A stretch of DNA of 50,807 nucleotides from Marivirga sp. ANT-B6 (GCA_001683905.1 LXQK01000152.1:3641-54447), one strand, 5' to 3'. Positions 1-10,555 are shown, counted from the first letter of the stretch. The notes: generated from the sequence alone by a model not told the origin. Program-made: numbers and translations.

Positions 1-3000
1 AAGCTTGTCTGGAGCGCATCTTTCGATACAGAAGAGAAGAGAAGTTTGCAGATAAAGGGTCTCGAAAAATGGCAGGGCGGAAGCTATATCATTGAACTAT
101 CAGGTTTGGATAACACCGGCAAGAAAGTCGCCGATAAATCAAGATTTAAGTTAACGTCAGGTCATAAAACAATACCTGAAGACAATGCTTTATTTTCAAT
201 TAAAAGTGATCAAAGAAGTTATCGGGTGGGGGATGAGGTAAGCGTAACGGTCGGCTCCTCGTCGGATGACGTCACCATTGTTCTGGACATAGAAAAGGAT
301 CAAAAAGTAGTGAGAACTGAACTCGTTCGTCTAAACAAGGGCTTCAAGACGATCAAAGTACCTGTTACCAAAAAAGACCTGGGCGGTTTCGCTATCCGCT
401 ATAGCTTTGTCAATTACAATGCTTTTGAAAGCGGCGTATTACAGATATCGGTACCAGACGAGGGCCATCATCTGTTGGTAGAAACGACTACCTTTCGCGA
501 TAAGCTTCTCCCCGGCGAGAAACAGACCTGGAGCTTTCAGATTAGGGGTAAAAGAAGCGATAAAGTAGTTGCAGAAGTACTTGCAAGTATGTACGATGCT
601 TCTCTGGATCAGTTTACGCCGCATGACTGGTTTTTCTCTCCTGTAAAATCTAAAAGCTATAGCACCTATAGCAATGGTAGAGACTTAGCCCGTCAAAGTT
701 TTGGAATATCGGCGTTCAGGGTGAAAAATTTTGATTTCAACTACCGATGGCAGCGCAGATTCAAGCTTTATGCCTATGATGAATTCAACTGGTTTGGGTT
801 TTCAATGACAGGCAACAGGTACGTGAAAAGCCAGTATCTTAGCAGCCTTGCTGTCAATTTTTATACGTCTACTTTCCGTTCAAGCGATCGTAAAAATCAA
901 AAGGCAGGCTGGGTTAACGGTGAGATTGTAGATGAGTCCGGCGAACCTATGGTTGGCGTAAATGTCGTTGTCAATAAAAAGACTGATGCGACGACTTCCG
1001 ACGTCAATGGTCAGTATGCTATTCCGGCCACCAAAGGAGATATCCTAAATTTCAGTTTTATTGGCTATGCCCCTGTCAGCGCCCGGGTGGACTATAATAC
1101 CATAGATGTGACGATGGTGGCTGATATCATGGAATTAAGTGAAGTGGTGGTGGTGGGTCATGGGGTTGAACAAAAAAGCTATGCTACAGGATCTGTATCT
1201 TCAGTCGAATTAGAAAATAACTTAAGCTTTGATATGGAGGAGCTTCAAGGACAAATTCCGGGCTTGCAGGTTGATTATAATAGTCCCAACAACGCAAATA
1301 TATCTCTGAGAGGTGCTTCACCTTTGTCCGGTGATACCCGTGCGCTGTATGTCGTAGATGGCGTGGTCGTTGACATATTTAATTTGAATCCGGAAGATAT
1401 TGTCAGTTTAAATGTATTAAAGGGCGAAGCAGCGACAGCATTATATGGTGCAAGAGCCGCCAATGGTGCGGTAATAATTTCGACAAAGGCGGGGCAGGCA
1501 AAGATTGACGAAGAACTATCGCAGGTATATGTGCGGCAAAATCTGCAGGAGAACGCATTCTTCTTTCCCCACCTAACCACAGATCAGGAAGGTAATATAA
1601 GCTTTACTTTCACTGCTCCGGAAGCACTGACCCGGTGGAAACTTCAGTTGCTGGCCCACACCAAGTCGTTGGAAACAGCCACCAAAACCTTATATACCGT
1701 AACGAAAAAAGACCTGATGGTGATACCGAACGCCCCAAGGTTTTTAAGACAGGGAGATCACCTTACTTTGTCCGCTAAAATTTCCAACCTTAGCGCCGAT
1801 AGCATCAATGGTTTCGTCGCGCTTCAATTATTTGATGCCATCACAGGCAATGCTATCGATGATCAATTTGAAAACATCGACAAGAATAAGCCATTTCAGG
1901 TGGTAGGCAAGGGGAATACCGAGGCGTCGTGGACACTGCAGATTCCTGATAATGTAGAGGCTTTGCAATACAAAATTGTAGCCAAAGCTGGATCATTTTC
2001 AGATGGAGAACAGAGCGTGTTGCCAGTACTCACAAACCGAATGCTGGTGACAGAGACCATGCCGATGTGGATCAAAGGGGAAGAAACCAAAACGTTTACA
2101 TTGGACAAACTTAAAATCAATACATCTACCACCCTAAAAAATCACCGCCTTACACTTGAAATGACTTCCAACCCGGCATGGTATGCCGTGCAGGCTTTAC
2201 CTTACCTCATGGAGTATCCCTATGAATGTGCTGAACAGACCTTTGCCCGCTATTATGCCAATGCACTTGCCAGTCATACCTTGAACGCCAACTCAAGGGT
2301 GAAGGCAGTTTTTGACCAATGGACATCTGCCGGGGCTTTGAAAAGCAACCTTGAAATGAATGAAGCACTTAAGTCTTTCATCCTACAGGAGACACCATGG
2401 CTGAGAGAAGCTCGAAGCGAAACGGAGCAAAAAATGCGTATGGCGTTATTATTTGACCTTCAAAAGATGAACGGCGAGCTTCTAACCACCACCCGTAAAA
2501 TGGAAGATATGCAGTTGGCTGGTGGCGGCTTCCCATGGTTCAAGGGCAGTCAGCATCCCAATCGTTATATCACGCAACATATTGCGGCCGGGTACGGACA
2601 TCTGAGACACCTAAAAGTTACAGAGGATGAAAGGGTGAAAATAGTGACGGAAAAGGCTGTAGCCTATCTGGATGCTGAGCTTGTGAAAGATTATCAACAA
2701 CTCCTCGATCGGGCAAGAGAGGTTCGTCAATCTATCAGCAATAAGCAGGACGGAATCAATAAGGAAAGAGAATTCCTGGAGAAGGATCATCTTACGCCTA
2801 TCCAGATCCATTTCTTGTACATGCGTAGTTTCTATCATGCCTATCCTTTAGGTACAGACGTCCTCGCTGCGGTCTCTTATTATGAAAAGCAAACTGCTAC
2901 CCATTGGAAGGCAAAGAATCTTTATATGAAAGGAATGATAGCGCTGGTGCAACATCGACATGACCATGCTGCTATAGCCAAAACGATCATGCAGTCGATA

Positions 3001-3930
3001 ATGGAGAACGCCATCACCAGTGAAGAATTGGGGATGTATTGGAAAGAGAATAAGGCAGACTGGCGCTGGAACTACGCACCAATAGAAACTCAGGCACTTT
3101 TGATTGAGGCCTTTAGTGAAATCGGGGTAGCGGGTGAGACACAAGTAGCAAACCTTCAAATCGTGGATGAAATGCAAATATGGTTACTTAAAAACAAGCA
3201 GACCACGCAGTGGCCATCTACCAAGGCCACCACAGCGGCAGTGTACGCGCTGCTGCTTCAGGGAAACGACTGGACTTCGATAACAGACATGGTTGATGTC
3301 CAGGTTGGCCATCAACCTATAGACATCGAAAAAATGGCTGAAACGGAAGTGGAAGCAGGTACAGGCTATTTCAAAACTGCATGGACCGGAGTGGAAATAA
3401 ACCCTGCAATGGGTGAGGTAAACATGGCGAAAAAAGGCGCAGGGGTAGCTTGGGGGGCATTATACTGGCAATATTTTGAAGATTTGGATAAAATCACTAG
3501 TGCTTCAACACCGCTGTACATCGATAAAAAGCTATTCCTAAAGTCTAATACCGACAATGGTGAGGTGCTCACACGCATAGATGCATCCACCCCGCTAAAG
3601 GTGAGCGACATGGTGAAAGTTCGCATAGAAATAAAAGTAGATCGGGAGATGGATTTCGTACATATGAAAGATATGCGTGCCTCAGGGCTGGAGCCGATAA
3701 ATGTGCTTTCGGAATACAAGTGGCAGGATGGGCTGGGCTATTATGAAAGCACCAAGGACGCCAGTACCAATTTCTTTTTTGAGCGTCTTCCCAAAGGTAT
3801 TTTTGTATTTGAATACGACCTTCGTGTAAATAATCAGGGCAACTTCTCCAATGGCATCACAACCATACAAAGTATGTACGCCCCGGAATTTAGCAGCCAT
3901 AGCGAGGGCACGCGGATTGTCATCAACTGA
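1..3930 (+). CDS. alpha-2-macroglobulin family protein (5'-truncated by window) with inserted carboxypeptidase-regulatory-like and TonB-receptor plug-like module
   Basis: Frame is open from base 1. A2M-like segments flank the insert (FFFPHLTTDQEGNISFTFTAPEALTRWKLQLLAHT) and a CAEQ thioester motif lies at ~2227-2238. Internal VNGEIVDESGEPMVGVNVVV...TSDVNGQYAIPA and plug-like LQGQIPGLQVDY...SLRGASPL...ALYVVDGVVVD...VLKGEAATALYGARAANGAVIISTK. Confidence 0.9.
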   Translation, partial: KLVWSASFDTEEKRSLQIKGLEKWQGGSYIIELSGLDNTGKKVADKSRFKLTSGHKTIPEDNALFSIKSDQRSYRVGDEVSVTVGSSSDDVTIVLDIEKDQKVVRTELVRLNKGFKTIKVPVTKKDLGGFAIRYSFVNYNAFESGVLQISVPDEGHHLLVETTTFRDKLLPGEKQTWSFQIRGKRSDKVVAEVLASMYDASLDQFTPHDWFFSPVKSKSYSTYSNGRDLARQSFGISAFRVKNFDFNYRWQRRFKLYAYDEFNWFGFSMTGNRYVKSQYLSSLAVNFYTSTFRSSDRKNQKAGWVNGEIVDESGEPMVGVNVVVNKKTDATTSDVNGQYAIPATKGDILNFSFIGYAPVSARVDYNTIDVTMVADIMELSEVVVVGHGVEQKSYATGSVSSVELENNLSFDMEELQGQIPGLQVDYNSPNNANISLRGASPLSGDTRALYVVDGVVVDIFNLNPEDIVSLNVLKGEAATALYGARAANGAVIISTKAGQAKIDEELSQVYVRQNLQENAFFFPHLTTDQEGNISFTFTAPEALTRWKLQLLAHTKSLETATKTLYTVTKKDLMVIPNAPRFLRQGDHLTLSAKISNLSADSINGFVALQLFDAITGNAIDDQFENIDKNKPFQVVGKGNTEASWTLQIPDNVEALQYKIVAKAGSFSDGEQSVLPVLTNRMLVTETMPMWIKGEETKTFTLDKLKINTSTTLKNHRLTLEMTSNPAWYAVQALPYLMEYPYECAEQTFARYYANALASHTLNANSRVKAVFDQWTSAGALKSNLEMNEALKSFILQETPWLREARSETEQKMRMALLFDLQKMNGELLTTTRKMEDMQLAGGGFPWFKGSQHPNRYITQHIAAGYGHLRHLKVTEDERVKIVTEKAVAYLDAELVKDYQQLLDRAREVRQSISNKQDGINKEREFLEKDHLTPIQIHFLYMRSFYHAYPLGTDVLAAVSYYEKQTATHWKAKNLYMKGMIALVQHRHDHAAIAKTIMQSIMENAITSEELGMYWKENKADWRWNYAPIETQALLIEAFSEIGVAGETQVANLQIVDEMQIWLLKNKQTTQWPSTKATTAAVYALLLQGNDWTSITDMVDVQVGHQPIDIEKMAETEVEAGTGYFKTAWTGVEINPAMGEVNMAKKGAGVAWGALYWQYFEDLDKITSASTPLYIDKKLFLKSNTDNGEVLTRIDASTPLKVSDMVKVRIEIKVDREMDFVHMKDMRASGLEPINVLSEYKWQDGLGYYESTKDASTNFFFERLPKGIFVFEYDLRVNNQGNFSNGITTIQSMYAPEFSSHSEGTRIVIN

Positions 3931-3937
3931 TTCGGGA

Positions 3938-5263
3938 TCATAATAGTCGCTTCGTCTTTACCTCGATGTATTTATTGATGACCCCGACATTTAGGTTTTC
4001 CGGTGTTGTATACAGGGATAAGATACCAGCACGATGAAGTGCGTCCTTGATTTGTAATTTCTCGTCCAGCATCTGATAAGCGATCGCCTGGTTGTAAATA
4101 TCTCTGGTGCTGGAGGCGTTTTCTTTGATTAATTGATCTACAGCTGTATTTCTAAAATAGATAACCATAAGTAGGTTCTCGCGGTTGATCATCTGTAAAT
4201 GCTTCAGCTGCCTGTTTAGGCTATGAATTGATTCGAAATTGGTAAAAAGCAGCAATAAACTTCTTTGATTGACCTGCTTTTTTAAAAAAGTATAAACTGC
4301 TGCTAAATCAGGTTCTTTAAAAGTGGTCTTTTGCTGGTAGAGCCCCTCCATCAGTTGATGCACCTGCTTATTTCTATTACTTGCCTTGATGAACACGTCA
4401 ATTTTATCCTCAAAAGTAAGTAGCCCTGCTTTGTCACCTTTTTTTAAGGCCACCTCAGCGATGACCAGCGACGCGTTGATGGCATAATCAAGCAACGTCA
4501 TACCGCCGAAAGGCATCTTCATCGGGCGGCTTTTATCGATTATACAATAGATGTTTTGTGAGCGCTCATCGATATAATGATTCGTCATGATATGGCCTCT
4601 TCTTGCCGTTGCCGACCAGTTGATATGGCGGGGGTCATCGCCGGCCACATAATCGCGAATAGTATCAAACTCCTGGCTGTTACCCACTTTTCTTACTGGC
4701 TTTTGTCCGTGCATAAAAAGTCGTTGCGAAAGGGCCATCAGCTCATATTGCTGCAACTTGATAAAGGAAGGGTATACCTTCACTTCTTTTTGGGCGCTTG
4801 CAATAATCCTCCGCCTGATGAGGTTCAGGGGCGAGCTTACTAAAATATTAATGTTTCCGAAAGCGTAAATTCCCCGGCTCACAGGCTTCAAACTATATGA
4901 CTTGGTTATCGTGTTTCCTGGAGATAAGATGATAGGCATATTGTAATCCCGTATTTGAAACTGCACAGGCAGCTCGTCTAAAAGCGTGCCGTCAATTTGA
5001 AAAGGGTATGTGTTTTTTACTTCCAATACTACCTCATTATCATCACCATTCGAGAAGCGCTCTTTATTTTTTCGCTCTGCTACGACCGTACCACCCAATC
5101 CGTAGAGCAGGATGATATCCGCACCAACCAGCAAGAAAAAAACAAGGGCAAGAGGTTGCGCTACTGTATAAATGACAGGTATAAAATACCCCATCAGAAA
5201 ACAAAGGATAAGCGCGACAAGCAGGATGTACAGCCTTTGTGTGACAAAAAGTTTCATAACCAC
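3938..5263 (-). CDS. DUF58 domain-containing protein
   Basis: GDDPRHINWSATARRGHIMTNHY motif, N-terminal TM segments, adjacent to MoxR ATPase. Confidence 0.9.
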   Translation of the reverse strand: MVMKLFVTQRLYILLVALILCFLMGYFIPVIYTVAQPLALVFFLLVGADIILLYGLGGTVVAERKNKERFSNGDDNEVVLEVKNTYPFQIDGTLLDELPVQFQIRDYNMPIILSPGNTITKSYSLKPVSRGIYAFGNINILVSSPLNLIRRRIIASAQKEVKVYPSFIKLQQYELMALSQRLFMHGQKPVRKVGNSQEFDTIRDYVAGDDPRHINWSATARRGHIMTNHYIDERSQNIYCIIDKSRPMKMPFGGMTLLDYAINASLVIAEVALKKGDKAGLLTFEDKIDVFIKASNRNKQVHQLMEGLYQQKTTFKEPDLAAVYTFLKKQVNQRSLLLLFTNFESIHSLNRQLKHLQMINRENLLMVIYFRNTAVDQLIKENASSTRDIYNQAIAYQMLDEKLQIKDALHRAGILSLYTTPENLNVGVINKYIEVKTKRLL

Positions 5264-5269
5264 CCTAGT

Positions 5270-6241
5270 TTATTTCGGTACATTCACCTGTTGTATAATC
5301 TCCTGGCTTACCTCCTGGATTGTGATGCCCTGCAGTTCAGCTTCTGGGGTTAATAAGATGCGATGTTCTATCACCGGTCTTAGGAGAAACTGAATATCTT
5401 CTGGCGTAATAAAGTCGCGCCCTCGCATTGCCGCGAAGGCCTTAGAGGCATTTAAAAGGTCTACCGACGCCCGTGGCGAAGCCCCTAAAAACAAGGAAGG
5501 ATGATTACGCGTTTGATGGACCAGTTCAGCAATATATTTTAGTAAGGAGTCTTTGGCCAGTATCTGTTGAAGATTTTGTCGGATAGTAGAAGCCTCCTGC
5601 TTGGTAATGACAGCTTCAATAAAGGCCAGTTTCTTAAACCCTGCTGTTTGATTTTGCAATACTAATATGGCCTCCTCTTCTTCCAGTGTTGGGTATTCGA
5701 CCACTATTTTAAAAAGAAATCGATCGAGTTGGGCCTCTGGCAATCGGTAGGTTCCTTCCTGTTCTATGGGGTTTTGTGTGGCCATAATCATGAAAAGGTC
5801 TTCCATGGTATGGACTTTTCCATCATGGGTTACCTGCTTTTCCTCCATTACCTCGAAAAGAGCCGCCTGTGTTTTGGAAGGTGCTCTGTTAATTTCATCG
5901 ATGAGTACCATATTGGCAAATATAGGACCTGGTTTATATTCAAAATCCAATGTTTTGGGATTGAAGATCGATGTGCCAAGGATATCGGAAGGCATAAGGT
6001 CTGGGGTAAACTGAATTCTTTTAAACAATGCTTGCGTAGTAGATGCCAAAAGCCTTGCGGAAAGGGTCTTTGCTACCCCCGGTACACCTTCTATCAGCAC
6101 ATGACCACCAGCAAAAAACGCCGTGAGGAGTAAGTCGAGCATTCTCTCCTGGCCTACGAGTGCTTTTTTGGCTTCTCTCTTGATTAGTATAATTTTTTCT
6201 GAAAACGACGGCAGGTCAAAGCGGGTGGACATCATGGTCAT
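5270..6241 (-). CDS. MoxR family AAA+ ATPase
   Basis: Walker A-like GVPGVAKT, LIDEINRAPSKTQAALFEVMEEKQVT, ATQNPIEQEGTYRLPEAQLDRF. Confidence 0.95.
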   Translation of the reverse strand: MTMMSTRFDLPSFSEKIILIKREAKKALVGQERMLDLLLTAFFAGGHVLIEGVPGVAKTLSARLLASTTQALFKRIQFTPDLMPSDILGTSIFNPKTLDFEYKPGPIFANMVLIDEINRAPSKTQAALFEVMEEKQVTHDGKVHTMEDLFMIMATQNPIEQEGTYRLPEAQLDRFLFKIVVEYPTLEEEEAILVLQNQTAGFKKLAFIEAVITKQEASTIRQNLQQILAKDSLLKYIAELVHQTRNHPSLFLGASPRASVDLLNASKAFAAMRGRDFITPEDIQFLLRPVIEHRILLTPEAELQGITIQEVSQEIIQQVNVPK

Positions 6242-6245
6242 AAGA

Positions 6246-7367
6246 TTATTTAAGCAAATTGATTTTAGTGTATAGATTTTTTAGTTGACTTTCAGAAATG
6301 CTACGGGCTTTTTTTACTTCCTCGATCAGGCCAAAGATTTCAATGACATCAACCACAGGATGCCCGGTTTTTGCTGCAATCGTGTGGTATGCTTTCTCGT
6401 TGACCTGGCTAATATAATATCGGGAAGATAGGCTATTTTGAAAGTGATTGATCAATTTAACGGCTGCATTTTTATGGTTTCCTTCACGATGGTACAATCC
6501 ACCAATGGTTTTTATAAAATGGACGGTTGTGTTGGTTTGTGGGTCGAGCAGTGGAATGGCCCGCTGTTTACGTTGTGAGCCTGTCACAAAAAGCACGCCC
6601 AAGGCCAGTAAAGTTAGATATACTGCCCATTGTAGCGGCGCCTGCGAAAGTAAGTAACGCAATGGTGTTTTTGCCTCCATTTTACCCGCCTGGTAAAACC
6701 TGTTGTAGGTTACTTTTTCATACGGTAACAAGCTAAGTATCGACGCGATGACAGTGGGGTCGGCTACTTGTATAAAGCTGTAATTGGATAAAATTAGCGG
6801 TGTGGTGCATAATATGAGTTGCGAATGCTCAAAGCTTTTAGCAACCAAAACGGGTGATTTTACCTGCCCATACACGATCCACTCCTGTGGAGAATTTATT
6901 GCAAAATGTGCCCCTACCATCTTTGCTGGAATAGGAAAGCTTCTCCCTTGGAAAGAAAAAGAAAGCGTGTCGGAAGAAAGCAGATTTTTGTGTGCTATAG
7001 ATAGCCGAAGACCCAATGTATCCATGAGTTCCTCAGAAAAATAATTGGCGCCAATAAATACACTTTTACCTTGCCCGAGTATGTCAAATAGCGATTGTAT
7101 GTCTGTCTTCGCAGGCGTAAATTTATCTGCTAAAATGATGATGGGGCCGGTGGCGTCTTTTACTTCGAAAAGAGTCTGATACGAAATCTCTTTGCCAGGA
7201 AAAATATCTTCCAGTCTGTCATAGAAAAGATAAGCGCCATATGGATTGGTATCTCTCTCAGCAAAAGTCACAGTCCAATTAATCGGTTTCGGTGCATAGA
7301 ATTCTACAATCACGTAAACGACGAAAAGTAACCCCAACACGATGTACAGGATTTTTTCTTTAGACAT
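6246..7367 (-). CDS. DUF4350 domain-containing membrane protein
   Basis: Position in MoxR/DUF58 operon; N-terminal TM followed by NPYGAYLFYDRLEDIFPG; internal TM. Confidence 0.75.
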   Translation of the reverse strand: MSKEKILYIVLGLLFVVYVIVEFYAPKPINWTVTFAERDTNPYGAYLFYDRLEDIFPGKEISYQTLFEVKDATGPIIILADKFTPAKTDIQSLFDILGQGKSVFIGANYFSEELMDTLGLRLSIAHKNLLSSDTLSFSFQGRSFPIPAKMVGAHFAINSPQEWIVYGQVKSPVLVAKSFEHSQLILCTTPLILSNYSFIQVADPTVIASILSLLPYEKVTYNRFYQAGKMEAKTPLRYLLSQAPLQWAVYLTLLALGVLFVTGSQRKQRAIPLLDPQTNTTVHFIKTIGGLYHREGNHKNAAVKLINHFQNSLSSRYYISQVNEKAYHTIAAKTGHPVVDVIEIFGLIEEVKKARSISESQLKNLYTKINLLK

Positions 7368-8025
7368 TTTTTAGCTGATAATAGTAGTCTAGCCCCAAGG
7401 AGACAGCCTGTTTATTGGGTACAAATTCACCATACCAGGTATTTTCGAAAAGTATTATGATGTGGTTAAAGGGTTGCTTGTTATGTTCAGGCAATTCAGC
7501 CAGATAGTCATAAGGTGCTTTCCAGGGCTTTATTTGAAGCTTCTTTTGTTGTTCCAGCAATGTTAGTGTGGTAAGAAAAAGATAGCGAACAGCCAGTTTA
7601 AAGTTATCCGTTGCCAGACTATCATGGAGTAAGTGCTGGTAATCGTCCTGATTTGCACCAGTATATGAGAACCCATGGGCGGAGACTCTTTTGGAAGTCT
7701 TTGTAATTGCAGCACCGAATTTCAGCCGTAAGATAAAAATAACTGCCATGACAATACCGCCTAGTAGCAGTAACCTGAATAGCCACGGGCCGAGAATTCG
7801 GTATGCAGGACTTTGGAATAGCTGAGCGAGCTGATTTTGCAAATAAGCCAACATGATCGATATCAACGAATCAGAAGCCGCATATTGCTGCGTATAATCA
7901 AAGGCAGGATCCTGTCGGTATTCTTCCAACTTTTGCCGATCGAAGGTACGCTCGTTACTAACCCGCGCAAAACCGGGCCAAACTAATAGGTATAAGATCA
8001 ACAGAAGCTTAAGCCAAAGTTTCAA
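7360..8025 (-). CDS. DUF4129 domain-containing protein
   Basis: Signal/TM, C-terminal ENTWYGEFVPNKQAV-type motif, operon context, 8-bp overlap with downstream gene. Confidence 0.75.
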   Translation of the reverse strand: MKLWLKLLLILYLLVWPGFARVSNERTFDRQKLEEYRQDPAFDYTQQYAASDSLISIMLAYLQNQLAQLFQSPAYRILGPWLFRLLLLGGIVMAVIFILRLKFGAAITKTSKRVSAHGFSYTGANQDDYQHLLHDSLATDNFKLAVRYLFLTTLTLLEQQKKLQIKPWKAPYDYLAELPEHNKQPFNHIIILFENTWYGEFVPNKQAVSLGLDYYYQLKNV

Positions 8026-8872
8026 AACCTTTAATTTGATTGCGTAATCCTCTGGCCTCTACTCTTTCGGATAAATTAAAATACTGAAAACTCAAAGCAA
8101 TAACGGGGATAAGATAAGCGATGTAACTGCCGATTAACATAAAGGCCAATGCGAATGTACTGTACCAGCTTGTAAACAGGAGGTCCGGTTGAACCTGATC
8201 GGCACCCTTAGAAAATAAATCGATGATCATTTTACCATACAATGGAACAGCAAATAAATAGCTGATCAATGCTGAAATGATTCCCGTGATGATTAGCAGC
8301 CCAAAAGTACTCCACCATTTTCCTTTGATCAATGTAAAGGATTTTCCAAAAGCGTCGCCGATATTTTTATTCTCAAATAAATAGATAGGGACGGCAAGGC
8401 TCGTAGTAATCATAAGATAAAGACCTGGAATGATAAAGAAAACCAGGCCAATTAAAGAAACCACGCTAATCAGAATCATCAGGATAAAAACCATAGGAAG
8501 TTTGGGTAGTATAAGCTTGTAAACTTCTACGGGAGAGGGGGCTTCCTCCTGGTCCTGGTTCATTTTCATGTACCCATATACAGCGGTGAACAAGAAGGTA
8601 TAGGAGGTAATGGAAATAAAAGTGCTCAACAGATATGTAGGACCCAACCTGGACAGTGTGCCGAATGGATCTGCACCAGGGTTATTTTGTAGTTCCGCCA
8701 GGTCACCCATCCAATATTTCATCAGCAAAGTTAAAATCAATGCTATTGGAGCAACCACAAGTAAGACTACCTTGACTAAAGGCAAAAAATTATGCCGTAT
8801 GTATTCGATGGTTATATTCACTTTGGCAGAGAAATCCCGCATTTTATAAAGCGTAATTTTTTCCTGGGTCAT
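8009..8872 (-). CDS. multi-pass integral membrane protein (hypothetical)
   Basis: Several hydrophobic segments; overlaps the genes on both sides. Confidence 0.75.
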   Translation of the reverse strand: MTQEKITLYKMRDFSAKVNITIEYIRHNFLPLVKVVLLVVAPIALILTLLMKYWMGDLAELQNNPGADPFGTLSRLGPTYLLSTFISITSYTFLFTAVYGYMKMNQDQEEAPSPVEVYKLILPKLPMVFILMILISVVSLIGLVFFIIPGLYLMITTSLAVPIYLFENKNIGDAFGKSFTLIKGKWWSTFGLLIITGIISALISYLFAVPLYGKMIIDLFSKGADQVQPDLLFTSWYSTFALAFMLIGSYIAYLIPVIALSFQYFNLSERVEARGLRNQIKGFETLA

Positions 8873-9815
8873 GGTTGTTGGTTTTTGGTAAAATTAAAAG
8901 ATAAAATATTGTTAAAGATAATGAAACTAAGATAATAAAAAATTTAATGTATACTGACCATTCAGTCTGTCGTGTAATAAATGATTCCAAAAATCCGGCA
9001 ACAAGGAAGAAAGGAATTAAACTTAAAACGATCTTTAATCCTCTCTTAGCCGATAATTTGAAAGCATGCAGCCGCGGGTACGTTCCGGGAAATAATAATC
9101 CATTGCCCATAATAAGGCCTGCTGCACCAGCAATAATAATAGCCGAAATCTCCAGTGTGCCATGGATCCAAATGGTGAATAAAGCCTCCTGAAGCATGTT
9201 GTATTTGAAAAATAGATAGTGAAATACGCCTAGCATTACGCCATTTTGAAACAAGACGTAGCCGGTGCCTATTGAGAAAAATATACCCATGGCAAAGGCT
9301 AATAGCGCTACCCTGATATTATTGAAGGTAATGAATACAAACATGTCAATCCCCGGCATGCTTTTGTAAATACCCATCGGGTCACCATTTTGGATATTTT
9401 GAATGGTCGTGTTCACATACCCATCGCCCAATATCAAGCGTATGAACGTGGCATCATTGGCAGCTGAGAGCATGCCGATAAAGGCACCGGTGATCAAAAT
9501 CAAAAACGAATATCCTATATAAGGATAGGCTCTTGCTAGTTCTAAAGGAACTTCTTTTTTCCAGAAGGTAATAAAACGGCTTTGTTGCTCTGGTTTATTA
9601 CTGTACACCCTAGCATGTACATTCACCGTTAGCTCATTCAAATATTGCGTGACCTGAGCCTCGGGGTATCTTCCCTGTGCATAAGCCAGATCTTCTGTAA
9701 GGTGTACATAGATATAAGACAGCCGGTCCGCCGGAAGCGCCTGTGAATTTTTTAAACTTACTTCAAAATCTTTCCACTTCTCTTCATGAAGTTTGATAAA
9801 GGTTCCCTGGCGCAT
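8844..9815 (-). CDS. stage II sporulation protein M (SpoIIM) family membrane protein
   Basis: HGTLEISAIIIAGAAGLIMGNGLLFPGTYPR, typical of the SpoIIM-like family. Confidence 0.85.
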   Translation of the reverse strand: MRQGTFIKLHEEKWKDFEVSLKNSQALPADRLSYIYVHLTEDLAYAQGRYPEAQVTQYLNELTVNVHARVYSNKPEQQSRFITFWKKEVPLELARAYPYIGYSFLILITGAFIGMLSAANDATFIRLILGDGYVNTTIQNIQNGDPMGIYKSMPGIDMFVFITFNNIRVALLAFAMGIFFSIGTGYVLFQNGVMLGVFHYLFFKYNMLQEALFTIWIHGTLEISAIIIAGAAGLIMGNGLLFPGTYPRLHAFKLSAKRGLKIVLSLIPFFLVAGFLESFITRQTEWSVYIKFFIILVSLSLTIFYLLILPKTNNHDPGKNYAL

Positions 9816-9820
9816 TTTTT

Positions 9821-10555
9821 TTGTTTATAATTGTTTACAAAATAAGTGTTGCTAAGGACATGACCAAATTCATTACAAACCAAAACATTGAAGTAAAGCT
9901 GGAGCTGGCAAGTCTTGGCGATCGGATTGTTGCCTTTCTTGTCGACGCCTTGATCATCGTAATTTACTTTTTTACGGTGGCCCTGCTTTTCAGTGTCTTT
10001 GGGTTAAATAAACTAATAGTGATCCTGTTCCTAATTCCCCTATGCTTTTATTCACTTTTTTTCGAAACTTTCTTCAATGGCCAATCGCCGGGCAAGCGGG
10101 TTAGGGACATCAAGGTTGTAAGACTCGATGGTGGGGCCCCGGAAATAGCCAATTACCTGCTAAGATGGATTATAAGACCGATCGATATCATTATTTATGG
10201 TAGTATAGCTGTCATAAGTATTATAATTACAAAAAATGGGCAACGACTGGGGGACTTAGCGGCAGATACCACAGTAATCAAATTACGCAAATCAATTGCG
10301 CTTACCGATGTAGAAAGCCTTATTCGAAACTCAGGACACCTGATCACCTTTCCACAGGTGAAAAGGTTAAATGATAAGCAAGCAGAAGTTATCCGGGCTG
10401 CCTTGCATATGAGGCGGGACGGTTTCAACGATCGTGCCGCCGATGAGGTGGCCTCCAAGACGAGGGATTTCTTAAAGATTGATTCGGATTTACCTTCATT
10501 AAAATTTTTGTATACCGTGCTGAAAGATTATGAATATTATCATCACGGCATTTGA
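9821..10555 (+). CDS. RDD family membrane protein
   Basis: ASLGDRIVAFLVDALIIVIYFF...FFNGQSPGKRVRDIKVVRLDGG...GQRLGDLAADTTVIK. Confidence 0.9.
   Translation: MFIIVYKISVAKDMTKFITNQNIEVKLELASLGDRIVAFLVDALIIVIYFFTVALLFSVFGLNKLIVILFLIPLCFYSLFFETFFNGQSPGKRVRDIKVVRLDGGAPEIANYLLRWIIRPIDIIIYGSIAVISIIITKNGQRLGDLAADTTVIKLRKSIALTDVESLIRNSGHLITFPQVKRLNDKQAEVIRAALHMRRDGFNDRAADEVASKTRDFLKIDSDLPSLKFLYTVLKDYEYYHHGI

Noticed and set aside
1275-1580. Antisense ORFs overlapping confident genes (e.g. 1275-1580, 27774-28481, 23298-23810)
   Set aside because: They lie opposite strongly supported coding frames and show no recognisable protein features
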